This document shows positions 15,547 through 25,305 of a stretch of DNA of 64,000 bases, piece by piece (position 1 is the stretch's first letter; the number at the start of each line of letters is the position of its first letter). Origin of the DNA: Pseudomonadota bacterium (GTDB lineage: Bacteria; Desulfobacterota; Desulfobulbia; Desulfobulbales; JAGXFP01); the NCBI GenBank assembly GCA_018823285.1, contig JAHJIQ010000003.1, positions 62,001-126,000 of the forward strand, given 5' to 3'. The notes below the pieces were generated by a model. That model had not been told where the DNA came from. It saw only the letters and a list, made by a program, of their open reading frames with translations, and made no database searches. A program made the position numbers and the translations under genes.

Positions 15547-16038
15547 ATGAGCCTGTGTGTCTTGTGCGCACAAAGAGGGACCTCCTGTTGCGTCAATCGC
15601 GACATCCTGATCACCACGGCGGATGCCGGGAGAATTGCCGCATATTACGGTGATCTCAATTTTTTTGAGTACCGCAAGCCCAGTTCGACGGCCTATGTCG
15701 AGCAGGACGATGATCCGGAATGGAACATTCTGACCGTCCGGGTTGATGGCTCAAGACGCGTTCTGAATCGACAGAACGAATCCCTGTGCTTCTTTCTGAC
15801 CGAGACCGGCTGCCGGTTATCCGCCACGGTCCGGCCTCTGGTCTGTCGGCTCCATCCGGTTGAATATACCGCTGCCGGGGTGACCGGGGTCTCACCGGAA
15901 TGCCCGGTTCAATTTCTCGCTCACCCCGAAACCCTGCTCGACAGTCTGCAGATGAACCTGACCGAAGCCGAATCCTGGCGTCGTCAGCTTTATGAAGAAC
16001 TCCGGCAGGACGCTCTCAACCGGAAAAAGGTGGCGTAA
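15547..16038 (+). CDS. YkgJ-type cysteine-cluster protein
   Basis: 163 residues. Cys pattern: CVLCAQRGTSCC at residues 4-15, then a single CFFL near residue 82, CRL near 89, CRLHP near 100 and ECPV near 118. This is the layout of the YkgJ / zinc- or iron-chelating domain family. The conserved RPLVCRLHPVEY block is typical. The biochemical role of the family is not settled; metal cluster binding is the common proposal. It is a single-gene unit with its own terminator, preceded by a structured leader. The ribosome site GATGGAG precedes the ATG. Confidence 0.8.
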   Translation: MSLCVLCAQRGTSCCVNRDILITTADAGRIAAYYGDLNFFEYRKPSSTAYVEQDDDPEWNILTVRVDGSRRVLNRQNESLCFFLTETGCRLSATVRPLVCRLHPVEYTAAGVTGVSPECPVQFLAHPETLLDSLQMNLTEAESWRRQLYEELRQDALNRKKVA

Positions 16039-16073
16039 GCCATTTGTCCAGACAGAGAAAACACCCTGCCATC

Positions 16074-16123
16074 CCCACATCCACAGGGGCTGGTCATCCG
16101 ACCGGCCTCTGTTGTGGGTTTTT
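16074..16123 (+). terminator. Rho-independent terminator after the YkgJ gene
   Basis: Nested arms CCCACA...TGTGGG, ACAG...CTGT and GGTC...GACC make one long hairpin, followed by TTTTT at 16119-16123. It separates the YkgJ gene from the ABC exporter. Confidence 0.8.
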
Positions 16124-16190
16124 AAATATTTCTGTAAAGTGTCCAGAGAATTTCATCTAAAAACTTAAACCCTCTATCCGTCGTTCATTC

Positions 16191-17078
16191 ATGCAACCGA
16201 TCCTTGAAGTAAAGAACCTGGTCAAGCGCTACAAGACCATCGCCGCAGTCGACGGGATCAGCTTCAAAATCCAGCCGGGAATCTGCTTTGGTCTGCTGGG
16301 TCCGAACGGGGCCGGCAAGTCCTCGGCCCTTGAAGTGATCGAAGACATCCTGCCGCCAACCTCGGGCGAGATCCTTTTCAACGGGGCTCCCATTCAGGAG
16401 GCATCTTTCCGGGAAAAGATCGGCATCCAGTTCCAGCACACCTCGCTCCTGGACTTCCTTACCGTCCGCGACACCATCCGCACCTTCATGAGTCTCTACC
16501 GGGACCCGGAGCAACTTGATCTGCTGGCGGATCTCTGCAACCTCCACGAATTCATGGACCGGATGAACAACAAACTTTCCGGAGGTCAGACCCAACGCCT
16601 GATGCTGGCTCTCGCGCTGATCAACAAACCGCAGCTGGTCTTCCTCGACGAACCCTCCACCGGGCTCGACCCGCAGGCCCGGCGGAACCTGTGGGAGATC
16701 GTGCGCGGTATCAAGGAAAAAGGCCGAACCATTATCCTCACGACCCACTCCATGGATGAGGCTGAATATCTCTGCGACCAGATCGCCATTATGGACCATG
16801 GCCGAATCATCGCCGAAGGCTCACCTGCGGAGCTGGTGGAGCGTTACTGCACGGGCGGGACCATCACTCTGCCGCGAGAGAACGTCACCATCCCGCTTTC
16901 CGAGATCCCCTTCCCCTGGCGCGAGACCAACGGCCGACTGGAAATCTCCACCGACCGGATCAATACCGGTCTGGAGCGCCTGCTTGCCATGCAGATCAAC
17001 CTGGCCGAGATGACGGTTCATTCGCCGAACCTGGAAGATGTTTTCCTGAACCTGACCGGGCGCAAACTCCGGGATTGA
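16191..17078 (+). CDS. ABC-2 exporter, ATP-binding subunit
   Basis: 295 residues. Walker A GPNGAGKS near residue 39, Q-loop QFQHTSLLDF, signature LSGGQ near residue 130, Walker B LVFLDEPSTGLDP and the switch His in TTHSMDE are all present and in order. The C-terminal ~70 residues form the extra domain common in exporters of the DrrA/NatA/CcmA-like group. It should power the membrane protein encoded 10 bases downstream. The substrate (drug, lipid, polysaccharide) cannot be told. Confidence 0.9.
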   Translation: MQPILEVKNLVKRYKTIAAVDGISFKIQPGICFGLLGPNGAGKSSALEVIEDILPPTSGEILFNGAPIQEASFREKIGIQFQHTSLLDFLTVRDTIRTFMSLYRDPEQLDLLADLCNLHEFMDRMNNKLSGGQTQRLMLALALINKPQLVFLDEPSTGLDPQARRNLWEIVRGIKEKGRTIILTTHSMDEAEYLCDQIAIMDHGRIIAEGSPAELVERYCTGGTITLPRENVTIPLSEIPFPWRETNGRLEISTDRINTGLERLLAMQINLAEMTVHSPNLEDVFLNLTGRKLRD

Positions 17079-17088
17079 GGTATCCACA

Positions 17089-18135
17089 ATGAAATGGAAA
17101 CGAATCTGGGCCATGTTCAAGGCCAGAAATCAGGAGTTTTTCAGAGACAAAGCGGCCTTTGGCTGGAACTTCCTCTTCCCTTTTCTGATCATCGCCGGAT
17201 TCGGCCTCGTCTTCGGAAACCGCGACTTTTCAGGGTTCAAGGTGGGAGCCTTTCCCGCCGAAACCCGCGCTGTCTCTTTCTCCGGCTCCACACTCCCCAA
17301 GGACTTTCAGGACAACCATCATCTGAACTTTATCGGTTTCTCATCCCTGTCGGCTGGACTTGAAGAGCTTCAGCACCACAAGATCGACTTTCTGGTCCGC
17401 CTCGATTCGCCTACCCGCCAGTACTGGGTCCTGGACTCCTCGCCCAAGGGGTATCTGGTGGAGCGCATCTTCCTGACCAGTTTCATCCCGGCTGATGCCC
17501 GCTATGGCGAGAAGGTGGCGGTGCCCGGCACCGAGATCAGATACATAGACTGGCTGTTCCCGGGCATTCTGGGGATGAACATGATGTTCAGCGCCCTCTG
17601 GGGAGTCGGTTTTGTTATTGTCCGCTACCGGAAAAACGGGGTGCTGAAACGGCTTAAGGCCACCCCGCTCAGCGCCTTCGAGTACCTGACCGCCCAGGCG
17701 ATGTCCCGTTTCTTCCTGCTGGTCTTCACCCTGGTCGTTGTCTGGTCTGGCACCGATTTCCTCTTTTCCTTCCGGGTGGTTGGTTCACACCTTACCCTGT
17801 TCTTCGTTTTTGCCCTCGGCGGTCTCAGCCTGACTTCGATCGGCATCCTGATGGCCGCCCGCGGCACCAGCGAAGAGTTCGCCAGCGGAGCCCTGAATTT
17901 CATTTCCTGGCCGATGATGTTTCTCTCCGAGGTCTGGTTTTCCATTGAGGGGGCGCCGGAGTGGATCAAACGTTTTTCCGAGATCCTCCCTTTAACCCGG
18001 ATGCTCCACGCCGCGCGCAAGGTGATGAACGACGGGGCCACCCTTGCCGAGATCAGCGGCGAGTGCCTCTTTCTTGCCACTCTCACGTTGATCTGTCTCA
18101 TCGCGGCGGCCATCCTCTTCTCCTGGAACGAATGA
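17089..18135 (+). CDS. ABC-2 exporter, permease subunit
   Basis: 348 residues. One membrane segment near the N-terminus (FGWNFLFPFLIIAGFGLVFG), an extracytoplasmic domain of about 130 residues, then five more segments near the C-terminus including the ABC-2 hallmark LFPGILGMNMMFSALW and a final helix after ISGECLFLATL. It belongs to the ABC-2 permease group that works with DrrA-like ATPases. The start lies 10 bases after the ATPase stop, so the two form an operon. Confidence 0.88.
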   Translation: MKWKRIWAMFKARNQEFFRDKAAFGWNFLFPFLIIAGFGLVFGNRDFSGFKVGAFPAETRAVSFSGSTLPKDFQDNHHLNFIGFSSLSAGLEELQHHKIDFLVRLDSPTRQYWVLDSSPKGYLVERIFLTSFIPADARYGEKVAVPGTEIRYIDWLFPGILGMNMMFSALWGVGFVIVRYRKNGVLKRLKATPLSAFEYLTAQAMSRFFLLVFTLVVVWSGTDFLFSFRVVGSHLTLFFVFALGGLSLTSIGILMAARGTSEEFASGALNFISWPMMFLSEVWFSIEGAPEWIKRFSEILPLTRMLHAARKVMNDGATLAEISGECLFLATLTLICLIAAAILFSWNE

Positions 18136-18292
18136 GGTCGCATCATTCAGGTGCTTCCGGTGCGCATACGACAACACGCAACTCGAACGGTTTGCACTGA
18201 TGGATACCGGAGTTGGTCCTTCTAAAATGTAAACGAAAACAAGACCAGAGTTGCGGCCGGGAATTTCTCACCTAACAAGGATCGAGCTCACT

Positions 18293-19669
18293 TCAGACCC
18301 GCACATTGCCGCGGAAAAGGGAAAAACCGATACCGATACTGCACAGGACCACAAAAAACGCAAAACACATCCGCATGCTTTCCAAAAAAAGCGCGTAATT
18401 ACCGGGGCGGATTTCCTCCCTGCCGATAAAATGGGTAAGGAAAACCGTAACGAGAGTCATACTGCACATCTGCCCGAGAAGACGCATGGTCGCAACCGTC
18501 CCGGAAGCCAGACCGTATTGTTTGCGCTCGACCGAACCCATAATCGCACTCATATTCGGAGAGGAAAACAGGGCAAAACCGAAGCCGAGCAGACCAAGGT
18601 TGGCGCCGATCAGCCACAACGGGGTTGCCGGATCGAGAAAAACAAAACAAGCCAGGCCGATGGCGGTAAGCCCCATGCCGGCCGAGGCAATCACCCTGGG
18701 TTCAATGCGATCGGAAAGCTTGCCTGCCTGGGATGAAAAAAGCGCCATCATTACCGGCTGGATCATCAACACCGTTCCGGCGGCCTGCGGGCTCATCCCT
18801 TTGATGTACTGGAGAAAGAGACTGATCTGAAAGGTGATCCCGAAGGTCGCGGCGTAATGGATCAGGGCCGCCAGACTCGAAAACAGAAAAGGCCGGTTAT
18901 TCTGAAACAGCCCCACTTCAAAGACCGGGTATCTGCTCTTTTTCTGCATCCGGAAAAACACGACCATTCCGAATCCTCCAGCCAGGACCAGCATCCCGCC
19001 TGAAAGTTCCGGCATCCGGGTTCCGCCATAGACCAGGAAAAAAATGGCCAGGGCGTAAACCAGGCTGCCGCCCAGATCAAAAGTCCCGCCCGAGGTCTCC
19101 GCCCACTCCCCTTTCAGGTAGCGGTGAGTGACATAGAATGAACCGCCGCCCAATAGAAAAATAACCACAAAGATCGAGCGCCATCCGCAATACCGGGTCA
19201 GGAGCCCTCCGGCAAAGGGCCCTGTAGCCAGACCGACATAGACGGCAGTGACCAGAACTCCCAGGGCCCAGCCCCGCCTGGCCGGGGGAAAAACCAGGGT
19301 AAGGATCGCCATGCCGGTGGTCAGAAACATCGCCGCCCCCAATCCCTGAATAACCCGGCTGGCGATGAACAAGCCGACATTCGGCACAAAAATCGCGACC
19401 AAAGAGCCGCAGGTGAAAACGATTATGCCGGTCACAAATACCTTCCGTCGGCCATACATATCGGCAAACTTGCCGATCGGCACCAGAAGGATTCCAGTGG
19501 CCAGCAGATAGGAAGTGGCGATCCAGCCGAGCAGTACGGCATTCACTCCGAATTCATGCTGGATCGCGGGAAGGGCCACATTGACAGAGGAAAGCATGAA
19601 CGGCGCCATGAAGGCGGTAGCCGCCGCGACAAAGAGGGTCGATTTCTGAAGGGTCTGTTCCTGGTCCAC
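18293..19669 (-). CDS. MFS exporter, DHA2 (EmrB/QacA-like) family
   Basis: 458 residues, strongly hydrophobic, about 14 predicted helices. MFS motif A is clear after helix 2 (GKFADMYGRRKVFVTG), and motif C-like GPFAGGLLTRYCGWRSIF follows helix 5, as in proton-driven drug exporters. The N-terminal helix NVALPAIQHEFG is a DHA2 feature. It should expel a hydrophobic compound in exchange for protons. The gene is transcribed towards the ABC exporter and stands alone, without an EmrA-type adaptor. Confidence 0.87.
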   Translation of the reverse strand: MDQEQTLQKSTLFVAAATAFMAPFMLSSVNVALPAIQHEFGVNAVLLGWIATSYLLATGILLVPIGKFADMYGRRKVFVTGIIVFTCGSLVAIFVPNVGLFIASRVIQGLGAAMFLTTGMAILTLVFPPARRGWALGVLVTAVYVGLATGPFAGGLLTRYCGWRSIFVVIFLLGGGSFYVTHRYLKGEWAETSGGTFDLGGSLVYALAIFFLVYGGTRMPELSGGMLVLAGGFGMVVFFRMQKKSRYPVFEVGLFQNNRPFLFSSLAALIHYAATFGITFQISLFLQYIKGMSPQAAGTVLMIQPVMMALFSSQAGKLSDRIEPRVIASAGMGLTAIGLACFVFLDPATPLWLIGANLGLLGFGFALFSSPNMSAIMGSVERKQYGLASGTVATMRLLGQMCSMTLVTVFLTHFIGREEIRPGNYALFLESMRMCFAFFVVLCSIGIGFSLFRGNVRV

Positions 19670-19767
19670 GAATCGCGCCGGTCGGATGTCCGATGATGAT
19701 TTCTACAAAGGCTGCCGCGGAGAAATCGTCCGGCGGCAACAAACAAGTCTTCCCTTTGCTGCTCCCA

Positions 19768-20214
19768 TCATTTTTTGAATATTCCCTTGATCATTCCCCC
19801 GAGACCGGAAGATTTTTTCTTTTTATCCGCCGAAGCTTCTTCCGCAGGGGGGACATACATGGTGAGTTTATCATCACCCGCAGGGATGACCCGACCTTGT
19901 TTTTCCACATCGAGTATGCCAACCGATCCGTCAACCATGGTGAATTTCCCGACTTTGATCTCATCTTTTTCGGTGATCAGGGTCCGTTCGGTAATTTTTC
20001 TGCCGTTCACAATTGTCCCGTTCGTGCTCCCCTTGTCGGTTATGTAGGCACAACCTTTTTTATCCACCTCAACGACTGCGTGTTCCCGCGAAATACTCGG
20101 ATTGTCAAGGGTAACATCAGCTTCCTCTGTACGCCCGATCACCATGGGTTTCCCCACATAAACGATAAAGCGATGTACAGGCTTCTCTTTCAGCATCAAT
20201 GTCCAGACTCTCAA
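19768..20214 (-). CDS. FHA domain protein
   Basis: 148 residues. The FHA phosphothreonine-binding core is at residues 20-90: GRTEEAD, SISREH and GSTNGT are its three signature loops. The C-terminal 40 residues are Lys-rich and Gly-rich (DKKKKSSGLGGMIKGIFKK), possibly a membrane-surface anchor. It is divergently oriented to a Ser/Thr kinase starting 265 bases away, which makes the kinase a likely source of its phosphopeptide ligand. AGGAG lies just upstream of the ATG. Confidence 0.88.
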   Translation of the reverse strand: MRVWTLMLKEKPVHRFIVYVGKPMVIGRTEEADVTLDNPSISREHAVVEVDKKGCAYITDKGSTNGTIVNGRKITERTLITEKDEIKVGKFTMVDGSVGILDVEKQGRVIPAGDDKLTMYVPPAEEASADKKKKSSGLGGMIKGIFKK

Positions 20215-20479
20215 TGTCGCTCCTCCTTGAAGAAATTTTCATTTTCATCGACCAGCTTCTCTTTTTTACCCTGAAAGCATTTTAATATAAAGAACCAGCC
20301 ATTCAACCTGTATAAATTATCTTTCAGCAGCGGGTTCCGCCCCGCTTGATTTTCCCTGAAAAAAAAGTAGAATTCGGCGTTCGCTTTGTCCCGGCAGACA
20401 AGACCATTAAAGCTCAATGCCGCCCGCTGCTCCGGCATTTCAATAAGATTGGCAGCACTCCTTTGCAAAATGGATCGAC

Positions 20480-21988
20480 ATGGGTGATATAAAAAAACTA
20501 GGTAAATATACCATCCAGTCGGTCCTTGGCCAGGGCGCCATGGGGATTGTCTACAAAGGCTTCGACCCCATTATTGAGCGAACCGTAGCCATAAAGGCGA
20601 TTCGTAAAGATGCCTTCAGGAAAGAGGAGATGAAGCCGGTCCTCGCCCGTTTCCAGCGCGAAGCCCAGGCCGCGGGCCGCCTGACCCATCCCGGCATCGT
20701 CACCGTGTACGAGTACGGCGAGGATGGCGACAACGCCTTCATTGCCATGGAGTATGTGCCGGGCCGGGAACTCGATGATTTTCTCGATAAAAAAGAACGA
20801 TTCTCCGTCAGCACCGTCATCGACATTGTCACTCAGCTTCTGGATGCCCTGATCTATTCCCATGCCCAGGGAGTGGTCCACCGCGACATAAAACCGGAAA
20901 ACATTATCCTGCTGGACAGCGGCCGGATTAAAATCATGGATTTCGGCATCGCGAAAATCGAATCTTCGACCCTTACCCAGTTCGGCGATGTTTTCGGCAC
21001 CCCATCCTATATGTCTCCCGAACAGTTTTCCGGACAACCGGTTGACAATCGATCCGATCTGTATTCGACCGGAGTCATCCTCTACCACCTGCTGACCGGG
21101 GAAAAACCGTTCCATGGCGACTCGATCACGAGCATCATGCATCGGGTCATGACTACCGAGGCGCCATTGGCATCGGATATTAACCTGCAGGTCCCCTCTT
21201 TCCTTGACGGCATTCTGCAAAAAGCTCTGGCCAAAAAACCGGGGCAGCGCTTCCAGTCGGCGGAAGAGTTTAAAGCCGCCCTGATCCAGGGTTCCACGAC
21301 CGGCGAAACCTCCCTGGAGGGTCTGTACGGTAAAACCAATACCGAACTGCGCGAAATGTGCGCGGCAGCCGGGATCACCGGGATCAGCAAGAAGAATAAA
21401 AAACAGCTGATTGCAGCGCTTCAGGATGCGGGCAACGGTGGCCCCGCTGTTCCCGGAACAAATCAGCCGACTGAAGAAATCGGAGTTTCCGGGCAGCAGG
21501 GTGACCGGGCAACCGGCGACCATCCTGCCCCGCCGAAGGAATATGACAAGACCCTGTTTGAACCGCAGGAGGATGCGGTTGAGGAAGCAAAACCGAAACG
21601 GACCGGAAAGAAACTGAAAATGGTCCTGACTCTCCTGTTTGCAGCCATTTTAGCCATCTCCGGTTTCACCGGCTGGAAAATATACCGGAAAGATCTTACC
21701 ACCCGGGACCTTGAGCAGATTGCGCAAAAACTTTCAGATAATCCGGCATCGGTTTTCGCGCAACTCCTGACCCTCGCAAGACAAAAGGCCAAAGACATTT
21801 CGGGGTCGGTTTTCGATCTGCACCCCCCGGTTGCCATTGAAAAACCAAAAGCCCTGCCGACCGCCTCGCCGGGACGGAGCACTGCAGTTGCCAGAGAAAA
21901 CCCCAAAAGCGTTCCGGCACCGATCCCCGAACCGGAGCCCCCGATCGTGGAACTCTCTCAATCATCCAAGCACAAGTCAAGAAAGTAA
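20480..21988 (+). CDS. Transmembrane Ser/Thr protein kinase (PknB-like) with a SAP/Rho_N-like module
   Basis: 502 residues. Kinase domain residues 8-270: glycine loop LGQGAMGIVYKG, catalytic Lys in VAIKAI, HRDIKPENI catalytic loop, DFG in MDFGIAK, and GTPSYMSPEQ activation segment. All Hanks residues are intact. Residues ~278-318 (NTELREMCAAAGITGISKKN then KKQLIAAL) look like the helix-extended-helix fold of SAP or Rho N-terminal domains. A single membrane helix follows near residue 385 (LKMVLTLLFAAILAISGF), then an extracytoplasmic Pro-rich tail of ~100 residues without PASTA repeats. Divergent from the FHA gene, its likely partner. Confidence 0.9.
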   Translation: MGDIKKLGKYTIQSVLGQGAMGIVYKGFDPIIERTVAIKAIRKDAFRKEEMKPVLARFQREAQAAGRLTHPGIVTVYEYGEDGDNAFIAMEYVPGRELDDFLDKKERFSVSTVIDIVTQLLDALIYSHAQGVVHRDIKPENIILLDSGRIKIMDFGIAKIESSTLTQFGDVFGTPSYMSPEQFSGQPVDNRSDLYSTGVILYHLLTGEKPFHGDSITSIMHRVMTTEAPLASDINLQVPSFLDGILQKALAKKPGQRFQSAEEFKAALIQGSTTGETSLEGLYGKTNTELREMCAAAGITGISKKNKKQLIAALQDAGNGGPAVPGTNQPTEEIGVSGQQGDRATGDHPAPPKEYDKTLFEPQEDAVEEAKPKRTGKKLKMVLTLLFAAILAISGFTGWKIYRKDLTTRDLEQIAQKLSDNPASVFAQLLTLARQKAKDISGSVFDLHPPVAIEKPKALPTASPGRSTAVARENPKSVPAPIPEPEPPIVELSQSSKHKSRK

Positions 21989-22288
21989 TCAGCCGGAAAT
22001 GGCGCCCCTTGTTCTGATTTCAATGATTGCAACGGGCGGTCACGGACCGGCATCTTCTAAGTTGCCAAAAATATTGGGGTCGGCGACGGCGGCCAGAAAC
22101 CCATGGAAAAAACGTGAAATATGTGCAAATCAGGGAATGCCGCGCTGCTTGGGGAAGCAATCGAATTGAGGAGAATGACGGTGTGGCAGGAGGAAAAAAA
22201 ATCAAACATGGTGGACATGGTTCCCCTAAAAAATTCAGCGCTGAAAAGTTGAACCGAATACCCAAACAGGGCACGAGAACCGACCGAC

Positions 22289-24307
22289 ATGAGCCACCCC
22301 ATCGATCATAGCCAAGCCGAACCGCCGGACAGGAGTGCGGCTGACAATTCCTACCTTATTTTCCCGCCCTTTGCCGACCCCACTTGGGCCTACGTGGGGT
22401 TGCCGACTCTGAAAGGATACTTGCGCCGGCGCGGGCTCAGGGTTTTGCTGAAAGATTACAACATCGAAGCCCTCTCTTTTCTTCTGGCCGGTGAAACGAT
22501 GGACAATTGGCACCATGAATTGTCCTCCCGCTTTCAGGAGTTGAACCGCCGTAAACACCTGACCCTCTACGAACAGATGGAATACTGGCGAATTGCCGAG
22601 GCGCTTCCTTTATGCCGCGATTTTTCGGATTGCTTTTCCGTCATGAAGGACCATCGCCAATTTTACAACAAAAAAAAATATCTCATGGCCCGGGACGGGT
22701 TCGAGGAACTGTTCAAGATCCTGGAAGCGCTCTATTTCCCCTTCCGGTTCGGTTTTAACCGCGCCGACCATCTGGTCGCGCCATGGGATTTTAAACTGCT
22801 CGAGTATTACATTTCCAGAAAAAAGAGCCCCCTTGACCCTTTTTATCGAAGGCAGTTGCGCACTCTCGCCGGCCCGGGTTTCATCGGAATTTCCCTGACC
22901 TTTGTCTCCCAGATTCCTGAGACCTTTTATCTCTGTCGATTGATCAGGGAATATTTCCCTGCCTGCTTTCTTATGCTTGGCGGGCCTTGCATTGATCAGA
23001 TCATGCGCAACAGCGGCGAGGAGACGACCCGGCAGATTTTTGAATTCGTTGACGCAGTCGGCATGCAGGAAGGAGAACAAACCCTGGCGCAACTCCTGCC
23101 GATCTTAAACAATAAAAATCACACCCCCGAGGCGTTTGCCGCTATTCCAAACCTGGTCATGAAGGGAGCGGCGGCCGGTTCCTTCCAGCGGGGGCCTTTG
23201 GTAACACTTGACCCCGCGGACGCCGGCAGGCCGGACTATTCCGATCTTGACCGGAACCACTATCTTGCGCCTGAACCGATGCTGCTGTACAGCCCCACCA
23301 GGGGATGCTACTGGAATAAATGTTCTTTCTGCTGCTATGGATTCAATCAATCGGGGCGTCATGCCTACCGTGAAATTCCGGTGGAACAGGCTGTTTCCGA
23401 TCTCCAAGCCATGCAGGAGGAATTCGGCGTCAAAAATTTCTACCTTTCCGCGGATGTCCTTTCTCCCGCTTATGCCATTGCTCTGGCAGAGAGAATCATT
23501 CAGAAAGGGCTTAACATTCGCTGGTCTACCGATCTGCGCATTGAAGCCGCCTACTCTCCGGAGCGCTGCCGGCTGCTCCATCAGGCCGGTCTCCGGGCCG
23601 TTGCCTTCGGCATCGAAAGCGGTTCTGACCGGGTGCTGCGCTTGATGAACAAGGGGATCGATGTAGAGCTGATCTGCCGGATCAACAGAAATTTCCATCA
23701 GGCCGGAATCGCAACAAGCTGGATGACATTTCTCAATCATCCGGGCGAGACGACTCAAGAGGCTGAGGCAACCATTGCGCTGATCAGCCGGCAAAGGGGG
23801 ATGATTGACCAGTTCATCGCCGGAGAGTTCAATCTCACTCCAGGATCATTGATATCCTGCCATCCCGAGCAATACGGCATCGCCTCGGTGTACCATACCC
23901 AAGGAGACGTCTTCCGGCTTTTCCCGCTTTTCCGCATGGCGAAAAGCGGTTTACCGCAAGCCGATGATGGTTTTCTGGAAGAAAAAATCGACGTCCTTTC
24001 GAAACACTACCAGCTCGACCACTACCCCTGGACAGGCGCCATTTCAACGCATCACTCTTTTCTGTACCTGCTTCACTATGGGCAGAGGGTTTTCGCCGAG
24101 CCCTGGCCGGGATATGCCAAAAAACATCGCCGCAAAAAGTTCCCCGCAAAAAGTCGGCTGAATTTTTCCCTTGAAGGGTGCCGGAAACGCGAGCGAGCAT
24201 TCATGCACCGGTACCTGGGCGAGGCCTTGAGGCCGATGGAAAACGGCCTTCAGGCCCCTTTAAGTTTCGAACACTTTCAAAAGGCCTTGTCCGGCAGCCA
24301 CATTTAA
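22289..24307 (+). CDS. B12-binding-like radical SAM protein, function unknown
   Basis: 672 residues. Residues ~25-70 (YLIFPPFADP, GLPTLKGYLRRRG) and 190-270 (FIGISLTF, FLMLGGPC, GMQEGEQTL) form a Rossmann-like domain as in B12-binding radical SAM enzymes, but no D-x-H-x-x-G cobalamin motif is visible. The radical SAM core starts near residue 335 with CYWNKCSFC, giving the CxxxCxxC cluster site, and continues with AFGIESGSDRVL. A long C-terminal domain of unknown kind follows. The 300 bases before the gene hold no sure gene. No partner gene or substrate peptide is evident. Confidence 0.75.
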   Translation: MSHPIDHSQAEPPDRSAADNSYLIFPPFADPTWAYVGLPTLKGYLRRRGLRVLLKDYNIEALSFLLAGETMDNWHHELSSRFQELNRRKHLTLYEQMEYWRIAEALPLCRDFSDCFSVMKDHRQFYNKKKYLMARDGFEELFKILEALYFPFRFGFNRADHLVAPWDFKLLEYYISRKKSPLDPFYRRQLRTLAGPGFIGISLTFVSQIPETFYLCRLIREYFPACFLMLGGPCIDQIMRNSGEETTRQIFEFVDAVGMQEGEQTLAQLLPILNNKNHTPEAFAAIPNLVMKGAAAGSFQRGPLVTLDPADAGRPDYSDLDRNHYLAPEPMLLYSPTRGCYWNKCSFCCYGFNQSGRHAYREIPVEQAVSDLQAMQEEFGVKNFYLSADVLSPAYAIALAERIIQKGLNIRWSTDLRIEAAYSPERCRLLHQAGLRAVAFGIESGSDRVLRLMNKGIDVELICRINRNFHQAGIATSWMTFLNHPGETTQEAEATIALISRQRGMIDQFIAGEFNLTPGSLISCHPEQYGIASVYHTQGDVFRLFPLFRMAKSGLPQADDGFLEEKIDVLSKHYQLDHYPWTGAISTHHSFLYLLHYGQRVFAEPWPGYAKKHRRKKFPAKSRLNFSLEGCRKRERAFMHRYLGEALRPMENGLQAPLSFEHFQKALSGSHI

Positions 24308-24372
24308 GCGCCCGCCCGAGCCGGGAGTTGCTGAAGGGATATGGATCAGCAGCAAAAAACCCGATCACTTTT

Positions 24373-25305
24373 TTACTCGGCACCAAAAAGCAGCAAAAAG
24401 CTCTTTGGGATTTCCGTCTCGAAACGGCAGAGACTGCCGGTTCTCGGGTGGGTGAAGGCCAGCACCTGAGCGTGCAGACCCATACGCCGAATGGGGTTGA
24501 GAGTTGCCCCATATTTACTGTCGCCGATTATCGGGTGATTGATGTCCTGCATGTGAACCCGGATCTGATGCTTTCTGCCGGTTTCAAGGTTCACCTGCAA
24601 CAGTGAGAGGGTGTCGCTTTCTCGAATTTTCCGGTAATGGGTTACGGCTTTTTTGCCACGCCGCTGATTCTGGGAAGAGTATACGATATAGGCCTTACTC
24701 TCGGTCAGCCAGGAGGTTATGGTCCCCTCCGGCGGCTCCACCTGCCCTTCCACAACCGCCACATAAGTGCGCAGGCTGATGGTGGTCTCCCATGATTCCT
24801 GGATCTGATGCTTGATCTCCTCATTCCTGGCGAACATCAGGAGACCTGAGGTCTCCCGATCAAGCCGGTGAATGATAAATATCTTGTTGTCGGGATCCTT
24901 TTTCTTCACATAGTCACTGAGAATCGCATAGGCGGTTTTGCTCTTCTCCTTCTCGGTGGCAATGGTCAGGAGCCCAGACGGCTTGTCGATTATGATGAGA
25001 TCATCATCTTCAGCGATGATCTTCAATCCGTGGCTCGTCTGCTGTGCCGCCACCGGCTGCTCCCAGAGAATATCCACGCGCTGCCCGGGCATGAGGGGGT
25101 GATCGAATTGGGTGACTACCCTCTGGTCAATTGATACCTGACCGTCACGCAAAACAGCCTTAACGGTTTTGCGGCTTTTGTGAGGCAGTTTGGCGAGAAG
25201 GCAGGCAAGCAATGGATCTTCCTGTTCAACGATGAAGGTGTCCGAGGTCTTCTTCTTTTTTTCTTGAGTACGAGATGATCCTGTTTTTTTCATAATGTCA
25301 CGCAT
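24373..25305 (-). CDS. RluA-family RNA pseudouridine synthase
   Basis: 310 residues. An S4 RNA-binding domain occupies about residues 35-90 (KTVKAVLRDGQVSIDQ), and the synthase domain carries the RluA motif HRLDRETSGLLMFA with the catalytic Asp. GRKHQIRVHM near residue 255 is the second conserved block. It should isomerise uridine in rRNA or tRNA; which site is not predictable. The N-terminal ~20 residues are Lys/Thr-rich, and the ATG at position 5 is an alternative start. It converges on the radical SAM gene. Confidence 0.9.
   Translation of the reverse strand: MRDIMKKTGSSRTQEKKKKTSDTFIVEQEDPLLACLLAKLPHKSRKTVKAVLRDGQVSIDQRVVTQFDHPLMPGQRVDILWEQPVAAQQTSHGLKIIAEDDDLIIIDKPSGLLTIATEKEKSKTAYAILSDYVKKKDPDNKIFIIHRLDRETSGLLMFARNEEIKHQIQESWETTISLRTYVAVVEGQVEPPEGTITSWLTESKAYIVYSSQNQRRGKKAVTHYRKIRESDTLSLLQVNLETGRKHQIRVHMQDINHPIIGDSKYGATLNPIRRMGLHAQVLAFTHPRTGSLCRFETEIPKSFLLLFGAE

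Noticed and set aside
22175..22252. 25-residue frame before the radical SAM gene, considered as a precursor peptide
   Set aside because: The ribosome site abuts the ATG, and there is no leader/core pattern; too weak to call.
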